Assembly: GCA_964547875.1 (NCBI GenBank)
Contig: CAZJPE010000009.1
Coordinates: 1-35,019, forward strand
Origin: JAUSIK01 sp964547875
GTDB taxonomy: Archaea > Nanobdellota > Nanobdellia > Pacearchaeales > GW2011-AR1
DNA length: 35,019 bases
Direction: 5' to 3'
Shown piece by piece: positions 22,532 through 31,675 of the stretch. A model generated the notes under the pieces. The model was not told the DNA's origin and searched no databases. It was given only the letters and a program-made list of their open reading frames with translations. Positions within the stretch are counted from its first letter, which is position 1. Each line of letters starts with the position of its first letter. A program made the position numbers and the translations under genes.

Positions 22532-22942
22532 ATGGCGCAATTAACTAAAAGAATATTAGATAGCAGATTAATGAAAAGATTCCGCACATTATTGGAAGAT
22601 TCTGACCCTACAGAAGCAATTGAGATAATTGAAGGATCACTCTTAGTGAGGAATATTCTTTATGATTCGAAAGACTCAAAAGATTATGAATATCTAAAAA
22701 GTCCCCAAGAAAGTTTTTTAAAAAGAATTTTAAAATATTTATCTAATAAGCAAAATAAGCAAAATGAAGAAAGTATGGATGAGGCTATAGAAAGATCTTA
22801 TTATAATTTTCAAGAATATTACGAAAAAGAAAGAAAAAAGACATGGGACGCACTGCATAGAATTTATGAGCCGAGGAAAGCAGTGGAATTATTCAAAAAA
22901 ATTTACAAAAACAGCAACAACGAAAGTTTTTTAAACCATTAA
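22532..22942 (+). CDS. Unknown helical protein between SBDS and rrp4
   Basis: A 136-residue, charged, all-helical protein with no family that I recognise (SRLMKRFRTLLEDSDPTEAI; YYNFQEYYEKERKKTWDALH). It has its own TATA box. Its place between SBDS and rrp4, genes that normally adjoin, repeats the pattern of ORFs inserted into the ribosomal operon. Confidence 0.65.
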   Translation: MAQLTKRILDSRLMKRFRTLLEDSDPTEAIEIIEGSLLVRNILYDSKDSKDYEYLKSPQESFLKRILKYLSNKQNKQNEESMDEAIERSYYNFQEYYEKERKKTWDALHRIYEPRKAVELFKKIYKNSNNESFLNH

Positions 22943-23012
22943 ATTATTAAATTATTGAAAAGGAAAAACAGACATTGAAGAATTACCATTATTCTGCTGT
23001 CTGATTACTATT

Positions 23013-23726
23013 ATGATGAAGAAGATTAACGAAGACGAAGTATTAGAAATTGATTCTAGTGTTTCAACAAAAAGAAAAGTTGTTGTCCCAGGAGAAATAA
23101 TTGTTCAGGGAGAAGACTATCTGCCAGGCGAAGGGACAAAAAGACAAGGAGATAATATAATAGCTGTAAGATTTGGCTTGGCTGAAGAAGCAGGCCGCGT
23201 CGTAAGGGTAATCTCAATTTTCGGCGCATTTATCCCGAGAAGAAATAATGTTGTAATAGGCAGAGTAACTGACATAACATTTAATGGCTGGCTAATAGAC
23301 ATAGATTCTGCCCCTTCTGCATTTCTCTCAATTGACGAAGTTCCAAGATTTATAAATAAGAACGAAATGGACCAATTCTTAGACATCGGCGACATAATAG
23401 CTGCAAAAATATGGTCTGTAAAGAGCAAAGGCGTCGATCTAGCATTGAAAGGAAAAGGACTTGGGAAATTAGAAGGAGGGTTTATATTCAGAATAATTCC
23501 AAGCAGAGTTCCGCGAGTCATAGGCAGAGAAGGTTCTATGATTAATTTGATCAAAGACAAGACAGGATGCAATATCATAGTGGGCCAAAATGGCTGGATA
23601 TGGATTCGGGGCCCATCAGTGGAAAATGAAATAAAAGCCAGAAAAGCAGTTGAATTTATTGCAGAAAAGGTTTTCATTGACGGCCTGACAGAAAGAGTAG
23701 AGGAATGGTTCGAGGAAAAATCATAA
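23013..23726 (+). CDS. rrp4: Exosome RNA-binding cap protein Rrp4
   Basis: A 237-residue protein with the exosome N-terminal domain (KRKVVVPGEIIVQGEDYLPG), an S1 domain (NVVIGRVTDITFNGWLIDI ... SIDEVPRF) and a KH domain (IPSRVPRVIGREGSMINLIK, with the GxxG loop GREG). Three copies form the RNA-entry cap on the Rrp41/Rrp42 ring. ATG 23016 is an equally possible start. Its TAA overlaps the next ATG by one base. Confidence 0.95.
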   Translation: MMKKINEDEVLEIDSSVSTKRKVVVPGEIIVQGEDYLPGEGTKRQGDNIIAVRFGLAEEAGRVVRVISIFGAFIPRRNNVVIGRVTDITFNGWLIDIDSAPSAFLSIDEVPRFINKNEMDQFLDIGDIIAAKIWSVKSKGVDLALKGKGLGKLEGGFIFRIIPSRVPRVIGREGSMINLIKDKTGCNIIVGQNGWIWIRGPSVENEIKARKAVEFIAEKVFIDGLTERVEEWFEEKS

Positions 23727-24010
23727 TGATAGAAAAAATAACAACACAAACTTATGTAACAAGCGTAATATCAGAACAAATAAATTTAGATATAAGAATG
23801 AGAAAAATATTTTGTTTGGGATTTATTGGCAGTTATAGAAGAAAAGGCATTTATTCTGATATCTATCACGTATCAAATGCAACTGTTGTCTTTAAAGATA
23901 AAATATCTAAATATCATTTTCAAATTACTGCTGGGCAAAATGCAATACCAGAAGCAGTTTCTACAATAGAAAATTCTCTAGAAATAAAATTAAAGGAACT
24001 AAAACAATGA
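23726..24010 (+). CDS. Unknown 94-residue protein inserted between rrp4 and rrp41
   Basis: No family recognised. The start at 23726 was chosen because it overlaps the rrp4 stop (TAATG); the in-frame ATG at 23705 lies inside rrp4. The sequence is beta-rich in the middle (RKIFCLGFIGSYRRKGIYSD and NATVVFKDKISKYHFQI) with a C-terminal helix. ATGA overlap joins it to rrp41. Coupling to both exosome genes suggests a linked role or a shared mode of insertion. Confidence 0.65.
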   Translation: MIEKITTQTYVTSVISEQINLDIRMRKIFCLGFIGSYRRKGIYSDIYHVSNATVVFKDKISKYHFQITAGQNAIPEAVSTIENSLEIKLKELKQ

Positions 24011-24717
24011 CATCAAAAGAATTCAAGCGTTCAGACGGAAGAAAATTCAACGAGCTTCGCAAAATAACAGCTAAAGTAGGAATCATACCAAATGCAGACG
24101 GCTCCGCATTATTTGCGTTTGGCAACACAATAGCAATAGCTGCTGTTTATGGCCCGAGAAAATTGCATCCACAGCATATGCAAGATCCTTCATCTGGAGT
24201 GCTAAGATGCAACTATGATCTTCTTAGCTTTTCTGTATCAGACAGAAAAAAACCAGGTCCATCAAGGCGTTCACAAGAAATATCAAAAGTTACAGGCCGG
24301 GCTTTAGAGCCAGTCATAGATTTAGAGGAATTTCCAAATACAGTTGTTGACGTACAAATCTATATTCTACAGGCAGACGCAGGTACGAGGACAGCAGGGA
24401 TAAATGCTGCATCAATGGCGCTCGCTCACGCAGGTATTCCAATGAAAGATTTAGTCTGTTCAGTCGCAGTAGGAAAGCTTGACAAGGATTTTGTCGTTGA
24501 CTTAACAAAAGAGGAAGAGGATTTTGAAGAAGGCGAAGGCGCAACTGATTTTGCAACAGCCAAGCTGTCAGGCTCAGATGAATTTTCCCTGCTTCAATTA
24601 GACGGGAAGATTACTCCAGAACAAATTAAGGAAATTACAAGATTAGCGTCACAAGCATCAAAGCAAATATATGATGCTCAAAAAAAAGCATTAAAGGAGG
24701 TAGTGGCAAAAGAATAA
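24007..24717 (+). CDS. rrp41: Exosome catalytic subunit Rrp41
   Basis: A 236-residue RNase PH-fold subunit that carries the phosphorolytic active site. It starts with FKRSDGRKFNELRKITAKVG. Phosphate/RNA-contact arginines are present in RSQEISKVTGRALEPV, and the acidic catalytic segment in DKDFVVDLTKEEEDFEEGEG. It should alternate with Rrp42 in the hexameric ring that degrades RNA 3'-5'. Confidence 0.95.
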   Translation: MTSKEFKRSDGRKFNELRKITAKVGIIPNADGSALFAFGNTIAIAAVYGPRKLHPQHMQDPSSGVLRCNYDLLSFSVSDRKKPGPSRRSQEISKVTGRALEPVIDLEEFPNTVVDVQIYILQADAGTRTAGINAASMALAHAGIPMKDLVCSVAVGKLDKDFVVDLTKEEEDFEEGEGATDFATAKLSGSDEFSLLQLDGKITPEQIKEITRLASQASKQIYDAQKKALKEVVAKE

Positions 24718-24718
24718 T

Positions 24719-25522
24719 ATGGATGTTTCAAATATCACGCGCGAATACATCGGGAAATTATTCAGCGAGGAAAAGCGGTTTGATGGAAGGAAATTACTAG
24801 ACTTAAGAAAATTAGATATTTCTTATGATGTTTCTAATAAAGCAGAAGGAAGCGCACGTATAAAACTAGGAAATACAGATATCGCAGTAGGTATAAAACT
24901 AGGTATAGAAGAGCCCTATCCAGATTCACCTGATAAAGGAAATCTAATGTGTACTGCAGAATTCCTGCCTTTAGCATCCTCAAGATTTGAGCCAGGCCCG
25001 CCAGGTTTTGAAGCGATAGAATTAGGAAGGCTGGTTGATAGAGCAATACGCGAGTCAGGTGTCATAGACTTAAAAAAATTAGTCATAACACCTGGAGAAA
25101 AAGTATGGACTATTTACGTAGATATATATCCTATTAATGACGATGGTAATCTGATAGATGCTGCAAGTCTGGCAGCAATTGTCGCGCTTAAACTGGCAAA
25201 AATGCCCTCTCTAGATAAAGATGGCAAGATAGATTACGAGAATAAAAAAGGAGCTCTTCCCATTTCAAAAGAAACGCTTCCTATATCATTCAGCTTCTAT
25301 AAATTAGGAGACAGCATAATTCTGGATCCGACGAGAGAGGAGGAAGAAGCATGTGATGCAAGATTGACATTCAGTATATCAAAATGGAATAAGCAATACA
25401 TGATAAACTCATGCCAAAAAGCAGGAAGAAATACATTTTCACAAGAAGAGATAGACAGAATTATGGACATTATCCCTGAAAAATTCGAGGAGCTTAACGA
25501 AAAACTTAAAAAGCTAATTTAA
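24719..25522 (+). CDS. rrp42: Exosome subunit Rrp42
   Basis: A 267-residue RNase PH-fold subunit, structural rather than catalytic. It has KRFDGRKLLDLRKLDISYDV, LPLASSRFEPGPPGFEAIEL (RNA path) and LDPTREEEEACDARLTFS near the end. It starts 1 nt after rrp41, the usual archaeal order. Confidence 0.95.
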   Translation: MDVSNITREYIGKLFSEEKRFDGRKLLDLRKLDISYDVSNKAEGSARIKLGNTDIAVGIKLGIEEPYPDSPDKGNLMCTAEFLPLASSRFEPGPPGFEAIELGRLVDRAIRESGVIDLKKLVITPGEKVWTIYVDIYPINDDGNLIDAASLAAIVALKLAKMPSLDKDGKIDYENKKGALPISKETLPISFSFYKLGDSIILDPTREEEEACDARLTFSISKWNKQYMINSCQKAGRNTFSQEEIDRIMDIIPEKFEELNEKLKKLI

Positions 25523-25533
25523 GCTAGATTCCT

Positions 25534-25917
25534 ATGAAACAGCAAACAAAAGAACAATTTACTAAATATGAAATTGCCCGCATTATCGGCGCAAGAGCGT
25601 TGCAAATTGCAATGGATGCCCCATTATTGCTTAAAATTTCTGAAGAAGAATTAAAGCAGATTAAATACGATGCTCTGAAGATAGCAGAGCGCGAACTTGA
25701 AGAAGGAGTTCTGCCAATAACAATACATCGTCCAATTCCAAGAAGAGGCAAAGAAAAACTCGGCTCTTTGAAAGAAGACACTATAACGGACGAAGAGTTA
25801 ATAGAAAAAGAAAAAGAAGTAGAAAAGGAAATCGTAGAAAATCCTACTGAATATAGCCTTGTAGACGAAGAAGAGGAAGTAGAAATAGAAACGCCTCCAG
25901 CTGAAGAAGTCCAATAA
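25534..25917 (+). CDS. rpoK: RNA polymerase subunit K (Rpb6/omega) with acidic tail
   Basis: The first 60 residues are classic RpoK: FTKYEIARIIGARALQIAMD, APLLLK, then ERELEEGVLPITIHRPIPRR. The subunit latches the RNA polymerase clamp and supports assembly. Archaeal RpoK is usually 55-90 residues; this one adds a C-terminal tail of about 60 residues that is highly acidic (EEEEVEIETPPAEEVQ end). Eukaryotic Rpb6 carries its acidic part at the N-terminus instead. It sits 11 nt after rrp42 and ahead of eno. Confidence 0.92.
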   Translation: MKQQTKEQFTKYEIARIIGARALQIAMDAPLLLKISEEELKQIKYDALKIAERELEEGVLPITIHRPIPRRGKEKLGSLKEDTITDEELIEKEKEVEKEIVENPTEYSLVDEEEEVEIETPPAEEVQ

Positions 25918-25920
25918 ATA

Positions 25921-25930
25921 ATATTAAAAA
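25921..25930 (+). promoter_or_regulatory. TATA box of eno
   Basis: ATATTAAAAA is centred about 26 nt upstream of the enolase ATG, consistent with a leaderless transcript. Confidence 0.5.
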
Positions 25931-25951
25931 CTCTTTTCTCCTAAATTCTCA

Positions 25952-27091
25952 ATGAAGATAAAATCAATCTTTGCAAAAAAAATTAGAGATTCGCGCAATG
26001 AACCTACTGTAGAAATATCAATAAATGGACAAAAAGCCTCCTCTCCATCAGGGAAATCAAAAGGCAAATATGAAACACCATCTTTTCATAAAAGTTTAGA
26101 CTGGAACATTAAAGCAATAAATTCTTTAAAAATTGAATTTGAAATAAATTCATTCAATGATTTATCAAAATTAGAAAAAAATATAAAAAAAACATTCAAG
26201 CTAAAAAACACAAAGCAATTTGGAGCAAATGCCCTCTATGCTTTAGAATCCGCAATTCTAAAGGCATTGGGAAAATCTCAAAATAAACAACTCTGGCAGG
26301 TAATAAATCCAAAAGCAAGAAAAATCCCTGTTCCAGTTGGAAATGCAATTGGCGGCGGTCTGCACTCACATAACAAAGATGCCCCTGAATTTCAGGAATT
26401 TCTGCTCATACCCCAAAATAACAATATAAAGAATAATGTAAGAACAATAAAATCAATCTACAAAAAATTAAAATCAATATTAAAAGCAAACTCAATAAAC
26501 GACGAAGGCGCCTGGCAGACGCATCTCTCAAATGAAGAAATATTAGAAATTCTTTCAAAATTTAAAAATATCAGAATAGGAGTAGATATGGCTGCTTCAA
26601 CATTTCATAAAAATTCAAATTATATATATAAAAATAAAATTCTTAATCGCAATGCACAAATATATTATATAAATTTATTAATTAAAAAATATAATTTATC
26701 ATACATTGAAGATCCACTACAAGAAGAGGACTTTAAAGGATTTAGAAAAATAATTAAAAAAAGTTTAATAGTTGGAGACGATTTAACCGCAACTCAAATT
26801 CCAAGATTAATAAGGGCAATAAAAAATAAATCTATAAATGCTATGATAATTAAGCCAAATCAAAATGGCTCGCTATTAGAATTAAGACAAATTTTCCAAA
26901 TCTGCAAAAAGCATAATATAAAAACAATTCTATCTCATCGCTCTGGCGAGACATTAGACAATGCGTTAGCAGATTATGCAGTTGGCTTCGGAGCTGATTT
27001 TATTAAATGTGGTATTGCTACGAAATGGCGGGAAGCAAAATTGAACAGGTTGATTGAAATAGCAAAGCATTTAAAAATGTCAACATCTTAA
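25952..27091 (+). CDS. eno: Enolase (shortened)
   Basis: A 379-residue enolase, which interconverts 2-phosphoglycerate and phosphoenolpyruvate. The usual length is 410-430. Key positions are kept: metal-binding acids in GVDMAASTF, YIEDPLQEED and VGDDLTAT; the catalytic lysine in MIIKPNQNGSLLE; the substrate loop SHRSGET; and NDEGAW for the second acid. The N-terminal RDSRNEPTVEI replaces the common LDSRGNPTVEV, and the C-terminus reads KCGIATKWREAKLNRLIEI. It is reduced but probably active. Base use is AT-rich. Confidence 0.92.
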   Translation: MKIKSIFAKKIRDSRNEPTVEISINGQKASSPSGKSKGKYETPSFHKSLDWNIKAINSLKIEFEINSFNDLSKLEKNIKKTFKLKNTKQFGANALYALESAILKALGKSQNKQLWQVINPKARKIPVPVGNAIGGGLHSHNKDAPEFQEFLLIPQNNNIKNNVRTIKSIYKKLKSILKANSINDEGAWQTHLSNEEILEILSKFKNIRIGVDMAASTFHKNSNYIYKNKILNRNAQIYYINLLIKKYNLSYIEDPLQEEDFKGFRKIIKKSLIVGDDLTATQIPRLIRAIKNKSINAMIIKPNQNGSLLELRQIFQICKKHNIKTILSHRSGETLDNALADYAVGFGADFIKCGIATKWREAKLNRLIEIAKHLKMSTS

Positions 27092-27098
27092 TTAGAAA

Positions 27099-30000
27099 AT
27101 GAAAAAAAGAGCGGCGATATTATCTATATTCTTATTAGCATCAATATCTTTATTTATCGCACTAAATTTTGTCTCCGCTGTAAAGATAGAAGATTGGTTT
27201 AAAGGGATAATCGGCTTTTCTCCCCCTGAAGAAGGCTTAATAGCCCATTTTGAATTTGAAGTCGATCATAAGGATTCGGTAGGAACTAATACAGGTAACA
27301 ACCTGGGAGCAACATTCACGACAGGAAAAATAGGCAATGCTGCTTCTTTTGATGGAATAAATGATTATATTGCTTTTTCAGATATATTAAATCAATTATC
27401 AAGTTTTTCTATATCCTCATGGATAAAACCCGAAGCAATATCTAGCGAGCATAATATAGTGAGGAAAGGACTATCTGGCGCAGGAAATCCCCCGGAGGCA
27501 GGTTATGGATTAGTGATATTATATGATAATTTATTTGCAAAAATAGACGATGGAACAAAATCAGCGACTTTAACAGCAAATATACAATCTCTCAAAGATA
27601 CATTTTTTCATACTACTCTAACCATAGATAGAAGCGCTAATACTATGAAATTATTTATTAATGGAGTAGAAGTTAATTCAACTTCAATTCAAGAAGTCGG
27701 TTCAGTATATTCAAATTTATTCTTTGCGATTGGCGCGCTTGACAGAAACCCTGGATCTCCATTAGTATCGGGTTATTTTAAAGGCTTAATTGATGATTTG
27801 CGCATCTACAATCGAGCATTATCATCAGCAGAAATAGCAGAGCTTTATCAATTGGGCATAAAACCAGCAAATTTACTCTGTACAAATTTTGGCTATGAGG
27901 AAGGAGTAGTAGGAGCGTGTTGTGATATAGAATGCACTAAATACGACCTTTCCCAATGTAAAATTATTACAAAAAGCTGCATTGATAATGATAAAGGAAT
28001 TATTTATTTTACAGCTTCAAATGTTTCAACAAGCATTAGCACCCTCTTCGGCCCTACTTGTTCTGGTATACCTCCTCAAGCTGGAGCAGGAAGCGGAACA
28101 ATTTTTTCAGACAGATGTGAGTCAGATGTTTTATTAAAAGAATATTTCTGCCAGCCAAATAATGAAGAGGGTTTTGTACGTTTTGAATGTCCAAATGGTT
28201 GTGGAGAGGGAGCATGCCTTCCTGCTCCTGGAGAGCCAATTTGCGGAGATAAAATTGTTCAAGAGGGAGAGGAATGCGATGATGGAAATGATAATGACAA
28301 TGATGATTGCACTAATCTATGCAAGATTAAAGTAAGGACAGAAGAATGCACTGATAGTGACGAGATTGAGACTAAAGAGATTAATGTGGGAGAAATTAAG
28401 AATGTTGCGGGATTAAATATATTGGTTGAAGAGGCAGAAGAAACTAATTTAAGGCTCAGTGTCAAATTGCGCGTTTCTCCTGTAAATCCTACTGATTATG
28501 GGCTTGTTGGTGTTGCGATTGCGGCTGCTGGCTCTATTGATGTTAGTTTAGATGATAAAAATCCTAAGAAAGAAGTTAAGTTTGGAGATGTAAAATATAT
28601 TATTGAGTTGGTTTCTGCTTCTGATACTGCTGCGACTATTAAAGTAACTAATGGGTTTAATGTTTTTACTAAAGGGACAGCGAGCAACTCAACCAAAAGT
28701 GAAACTGATTTATGTTTAGTACAAGACGGAGCATTTAAAACAATTATAGAGAATTATTGTGAGAATGGGGCTGTTGTATCTGAATCTTACGAGTGCCCAA
28801 ATGGTTGCGGCAAGCAAGATGATGGTTTATATGGCGCATGCAAAAGACCTCTAAATCCTAGAGAATGCAAAGCCTTATTGGATTTATTGGCAACAAAACA
28901 GGAGATTTATGAAGGATATATTTTAAAGGATGTTGAGACAGATGAAGAAGAATCTTCTGATTGGGGCGGGAGAGCAAAGGAAACTTTATACGATTTTGAA
29001 AACAAGGAGAAAAATAAAGGAATTACTATTGCAACAGTTGTTTTAGAAGAAGGGGTATTAACAGAAGAAACTCCATGGTTTGATTCGTTAGATGAATACG
29101 ACCTTATAGGCGGAGATATAATTTATACTAATGATAAAAATAATAGAGTGTATATTCTTACTGAACCTCATGGAGAGGCCATTATAATGCTTTGGGTAAA
29201 TAAAAACGTAGTTGTTTTTATGGTTATCTATGATCTTAATTCCGAAAGAACTGATGTAAAAAATATAGAAGAACTCATAAGATCTCTGCAAGATAATAAA
29301 TTTGAATCGCTTATTGATTATTCTAATCCTAATTATAGAATTCTTTCAAGGATTGCTTACGAATTAATTGCAAGTTGCCCATCCACAATAAATGAGCTAG
29401 AATGCATCCCTAGATGGGAGAGAAAAGTAGAGCCTGTTGTTTGCCCTCCTCATGGATACCAGAATATCATCACTCGCGACATAAACGGATGTAATAAGGA
29501 GGTTATTCAAAACTCTCAATCATGTTCTCCTGGGATTTGCTCTGGGTGTTATGTTCCTCGTTGGATAGGATATGACGGCAGGGGAGACAATATTTGCATT
29601 CCTTACACAACAAGACTGGCTAATGAAGAGAGTGAGGAAGAAAGAATATATGTTGATGGAGATGAACCAGAAGTTAATCTAACATGTTTAGACGAATCTA
29701 GAGCAGAACTTAAATTATATGATATTAGCGGACCAGACGGAACAGAGGGACGAGAAGAATTAATATCTTTAATATTAAATGAAGGTGAAACTTATACTCT
29801 TCAAGAAGAATTATTTGGTGAGGAGATAAGATTTAGAGTAGACAATTTAGAGTGTGGCGAAAATAGAAGACAATATGTTGATGTTTCTGTAATAGAAAGC
29901 TTTGACGCATATTGTGATATTGATGGGCAAATAAAAAGACAGCGCATCAAAGATGCTAGAGGAAACTGGGCAAAATGCCAAAACAATTATGAATGCGACT

Positions 30001-30170
30001 CTAATTTATGTTCTGGCGGAGAGTGCGTTGAGATAAATGATGCTATTAAACAGGCTAAAGGTTTCAAGAGTATATTTGTAAGGGTTATCTGTAGAATAGC
30101 ACACATATTCAGCGAAGATAATTATAATAGGTGTGTCGGAGAGTATTTAGGATATTCTTCAAAAGAATAA
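27099..30170 (+). CDS. Large secreted LamG-domain, cysteine-rich surface protein
   Basis: A 1023-residue protein with a signal peptide (residues 1-27, ending FVSA). Residues about 45-250 form a LamG/concanavalin-like domain (GLIAHFEFE, SFDGINDYIAFSD, LFINGVEV, GLIDDLRIYNRALSSAEIAE). Cysteine-rich stretches follow, including a CGDKIVQEGEECDDGNDND repeat of the type found in many secreted proteins. Later parts hold alternating beta segments and Cys clusters of the CPNGCGxG type. There is no clear C-terminal membrane anchor. It is likely an extracellular or cell-surface adhesion/binding protein. It starts 7 nt after eno and splits the usual eno - uS2 neighbourhood. Confidence 0.85.
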   Translation: MKKRAAILSIFLLASISLFIALNFVSAVKIEDWFKGIIGFSPPEEGLIAHFEFEVDHKDSVGTNTGNNLGATFTTGKIGNAASFDGINDYIAFSDILNQLSSFSISSWIKPEAISSEHNIVRKGLSGAGNPPEAGYGLVILYDNLFAKIDDGTKSATLTANIQSLKDTFFHTTLTIDRSANTMKLFINGVEVNSTSIQEVGSVYSNLFFAIGALDRNPGSPLVSGYFKGLIDDLRIYNRALSSAEIAELYQLGIKPANLLCTNFGYEEGVVGACCDIECTKYDLSQCKIITKSCIDNDKGIIYFTASNVSTSISTLFGPTCSGIPPQAGAGSGTIFSDRCESDVLLKEYFCQPNNEEGFVRFECPNGCGEGACLPAPGEPICGDKIVQEGEECDDGNDNDNDDCTNLCKIKVRTEECTDSDEIETKEINVGEIKNVAGLNILVEEAEETNLRLSVKLRVSPVNPTDYGLVGVAIAAAGSIDVSLDDKNPKKEVKFGDVKYIIELVSASDTAATIKVTNGFNVFTKGTASNSTKSETDLCLVQDGAFKTIIENYCENGAVVSESYECPNGCGKQDDGLYGACKRPLNPRECKALLDLLATKQEIYEGYILKDVETDEEESSDWGGRAKETLYDFENKEKNKGITIATVVLEEGVLTEETPWFDSLDEYDLIGGDIIYTNDKNNRVYILTEPHGEAIIMLWVNKNVVVFMVIYDLNSERTDVKNIEELIRSLQDNKFESLIDYSNPNYRILSRIAYELIASCPSTINELECIPRWERKVEPVVCPPHGYQNIITRDINGCNKEVIQNSQSCSPGICSGCYVPRWIGYDGRGDNICIPYTTRLANEESEEERIYVDGDEPEVNLTCLDESRAELKLYDISGPDGTEGREELISLILNEGETYTLQEELFGEEIRFRVDNLECGENRRQYVDVSVIESFDAYCDIDGQIKRQRIKDARGNWAKCQNNYECDSNLCSGGECVEINDAIKQAKGFKSIFVRVICRIAHIFSEDNYNRCVGEYLGYSSKE

Positions 30171-30302
30171 TATAAATAAAAATGAAAAATTACTCAATTC
30201 TCTTGGTGGATTATTATTCTTAATTTATAGTATATTGGCTGGACAATCGGAAAAATAAAATCTTCTAAGAAATGATAAGTAATCTGCACTCAACAAAACC
30301 AA

Positions 30303-30312
30303 ATATTTATAT
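30303..30312 (+). promoter_or_regulatory. TATA box of the HicB-like gene
   Basis: ATATTTATAT lies about 26-28 nt upstream of the ATG at 30336, which therefore is the favoured leaderless start over the GTG at 30315 or ATG at 30324. Confidence 0.5.
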
Positions 30313-30335
30313 ATGTGTTAGTTATGATTGATTAC

Positions 30336-30563
30336 ATGGAAGAAGTATCTTTTTCAGCCGTATTACATGAGGAAGACTTAAACGGAAAGGCTGTTTTTGT
30401 AGCGGATTGCATAGAATTAGGTGTAAGCGATTTTGGGGATAACATTGATGAGTCTTTAAGCAATTTAAAGAAAGGCATTTCTCTTTTGTTAGAAGAAGCT
30501 CCTGAAAAAAGAGCGTTATTAAAGACAAAAGAACCTGTTCTTGTTACAAGAGTAGTTCTCTAA
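30336..30563 (+). CDS. hicB: HicB-like antitoxin
   Basis: A 75-residue protein with the HicB partial RNase-H-like fold: EVSFSAVLHEEDLNGKAVFV, then CIELGVSDFGDNIDESLSNL, which matches the usual CPELGVxxxGxTxEEALxNL pattern, and a helix. There is no separate DNA-binding domain. It faces the HicA gene tail to tail and overlaps it by 20 nt, instead of the usual co-directional operon. Confidence 0.72.
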   Translation: MEEVSFSAVLHEEDLNGKAVFVADCIELGVSDFGDNIDESLSNLKKGISLLLEEAPEKRALLKTKEPVLVTRVVL

Positions 30564-30753
30564 AGTCAACTCCAGATTGTTTTTCTATACTCTTTAAAGT
30601 TCCAATTGGCATTATTTCACGGTGTATAGGAACAACGACAGTCCTATTTTCTTTCCTTAAGATAACATGAGTTCCGGCTTGTCTTCTTATTTCAAATCCC
30701 TGTTTTTGGAGGATTCTCAATACCTCTTTTGATTTTATGTTTTTAAGTTTCAT
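30544..30753 (-). CDS. hicA: HicA-like mRNA interferase toxin
   Basis: A 69-residue dsRBD-like toxin. It has SKEVLRILQKQGFEIRRQ, then GTHVILRKE with the catalytic histidine H29, and the closing VVVPIHREIMPIGTLKSIEKQ. HicA cleaves mRNA and is neutralised by HicB. A TATA-like element (minus strand, about 30777-30785) lies 28 nt upstream. It is convergent with its antitoxin. Confidence 0.82.
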   Translation of the reverse strand: MKLKNIKSKEVLRILQKQGFEIRRQAGTHVILRKENRTVVVPIHREIMPIGTLKSIEKQSGVDFRELLL

Positions 30754-30806
30754 TCATTATATCCAAGTTAGCATGTTTTTATATTTATTCACATTTCCCA
30801 ATAATA

Positions 30807-31631
30807 TCAACTAAAATAACTTCCTTCACATTTGCTATTTTTCCAAACTTCATCTGAAAATGTTCCAACCTGCAATCCATCTTCTTTCCATACCTTTAAT
30901 GTTTCAACAAGCTCTTTAGTTGAAATCTTGCAAATGCCATCTTTTTCCTCTTGTTTTAGATAAAATAAGCATTTTTCTGATTCAATTCCCTTTAATTCAT
31001 AATACATAGTATTTGATTTGCTCCATATGCCAAATAATTTTGTTTCATAATTGTAAATAACTTTTGCTAAATTACAAGTTTCAGCATTAGAAATAAAACA
31101 ATCAAGATTTTTCCCACAATCAAGAGATCTTGCATTTGTCTCTGGAGTTGGAGTAGGCGTGCTTTCTTCAGAGCCACCGACCTGCCGCCTTCTTGTTGAT
31201 GTTGGGCTTGGATTTTCCGGACTTATAGAGCCACTGCTTGTTTTACACATTTTATCTATACATTTAAAACCAGCCTCACAATCGCTATCAATTTCACATT
31301 TTACTCCTTTTTCTTGACTGCCTATTGCCCCTCCTTCTGATTCTGAACTATTTATGCTTAACACAAAATAAGTGATGAACCCGAATATTATGATAACAAT
31401 AGCGAAAATTGATATAATCAAAAATAACTTAATAACTTTGCCTGTATTTTTTACTTCTTCGCTCTTATCTACGATTCCAATAGAATCTGTTTTTAATTGT
31501 ACTAAATTAAATGCCGAATTAATTTCTTCATCTGTCCAATTATATAATTTTAATTTTTGCTTTATTTCTTCTGGAAAAGCGCCTCTTTTAAGACTCTCCC
31601 TTACATAATCAATTAGTTCTTGCGTCACCAT
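30807..31631 (-). CDS. Single-pass membrane protein with N-terminal UBA-like helices and short Cys motif
   Basis: A 274-residue protein. Residues 1-45 (LIDYVRESLKRGAFPEEIKQ ... NWTDEEINSAF) form a small three-helix domain of the kind often seen at the N-terminus of DPANN membrane proteins. A transmembrane helix follows at about 68-92 (FLIISIFAIVIIIFGFITYF). Next come a CEIDSDCEAGFKCIDKMCK motif and a Ser/Pro/Thr-rich linker, then a C-terminal domain with several cysteines (CGKNLDCF, ETCNLAKV). The C-terminal part is probably extracellular. Function unknown. A TATA box lies at 31654-31663. Confidence 0.7.
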   Translation of the reverse strand: MVTQELIDYVRESLKRGAFPEEIKQKLKLYNWTDEEINSAFNLVQLKTDSIGIVDKSEEVKNTGKVIKLFLIISIFAIVIIIFGFITYFVLSINSSESEGGAIGSQEKGVKCEIDSDCEAGFKCIDKMCKTSSGSISPENPSPTSTRRRQVGGSEESTPTPTPETNARSLDCGKNLDCFISNAETCNLAKVIYNYETKLFGIWSKSNTMYYELKGIESEKCLFYLKQEEKDGICKISTKELVETLKVWKEDGLQVGTFSDEVWKNSKCEGSYFS

Positions 31632-31653
31632 CTTTTAAAATTAAATGGAAAGG

Positions 31654-31663
31654 TTTATATAAA
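31654..31663 (-). promoter_or_regulatory. TATA box of the membrane protein gene at 30807-31631
   Basis: TTTATATAAA (palindromic) is centred 27 nt upstream of the ATG at 31631. Confidence 0.55.
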
Positions 31664-31675
31664 AAACTTTGTAAT

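Noticed and set aside
23117..23749. 210-codon open frame antisense to rrp4
   Set aside because: It is the complementary shadow of a well-conserved gene, with no family similarity.
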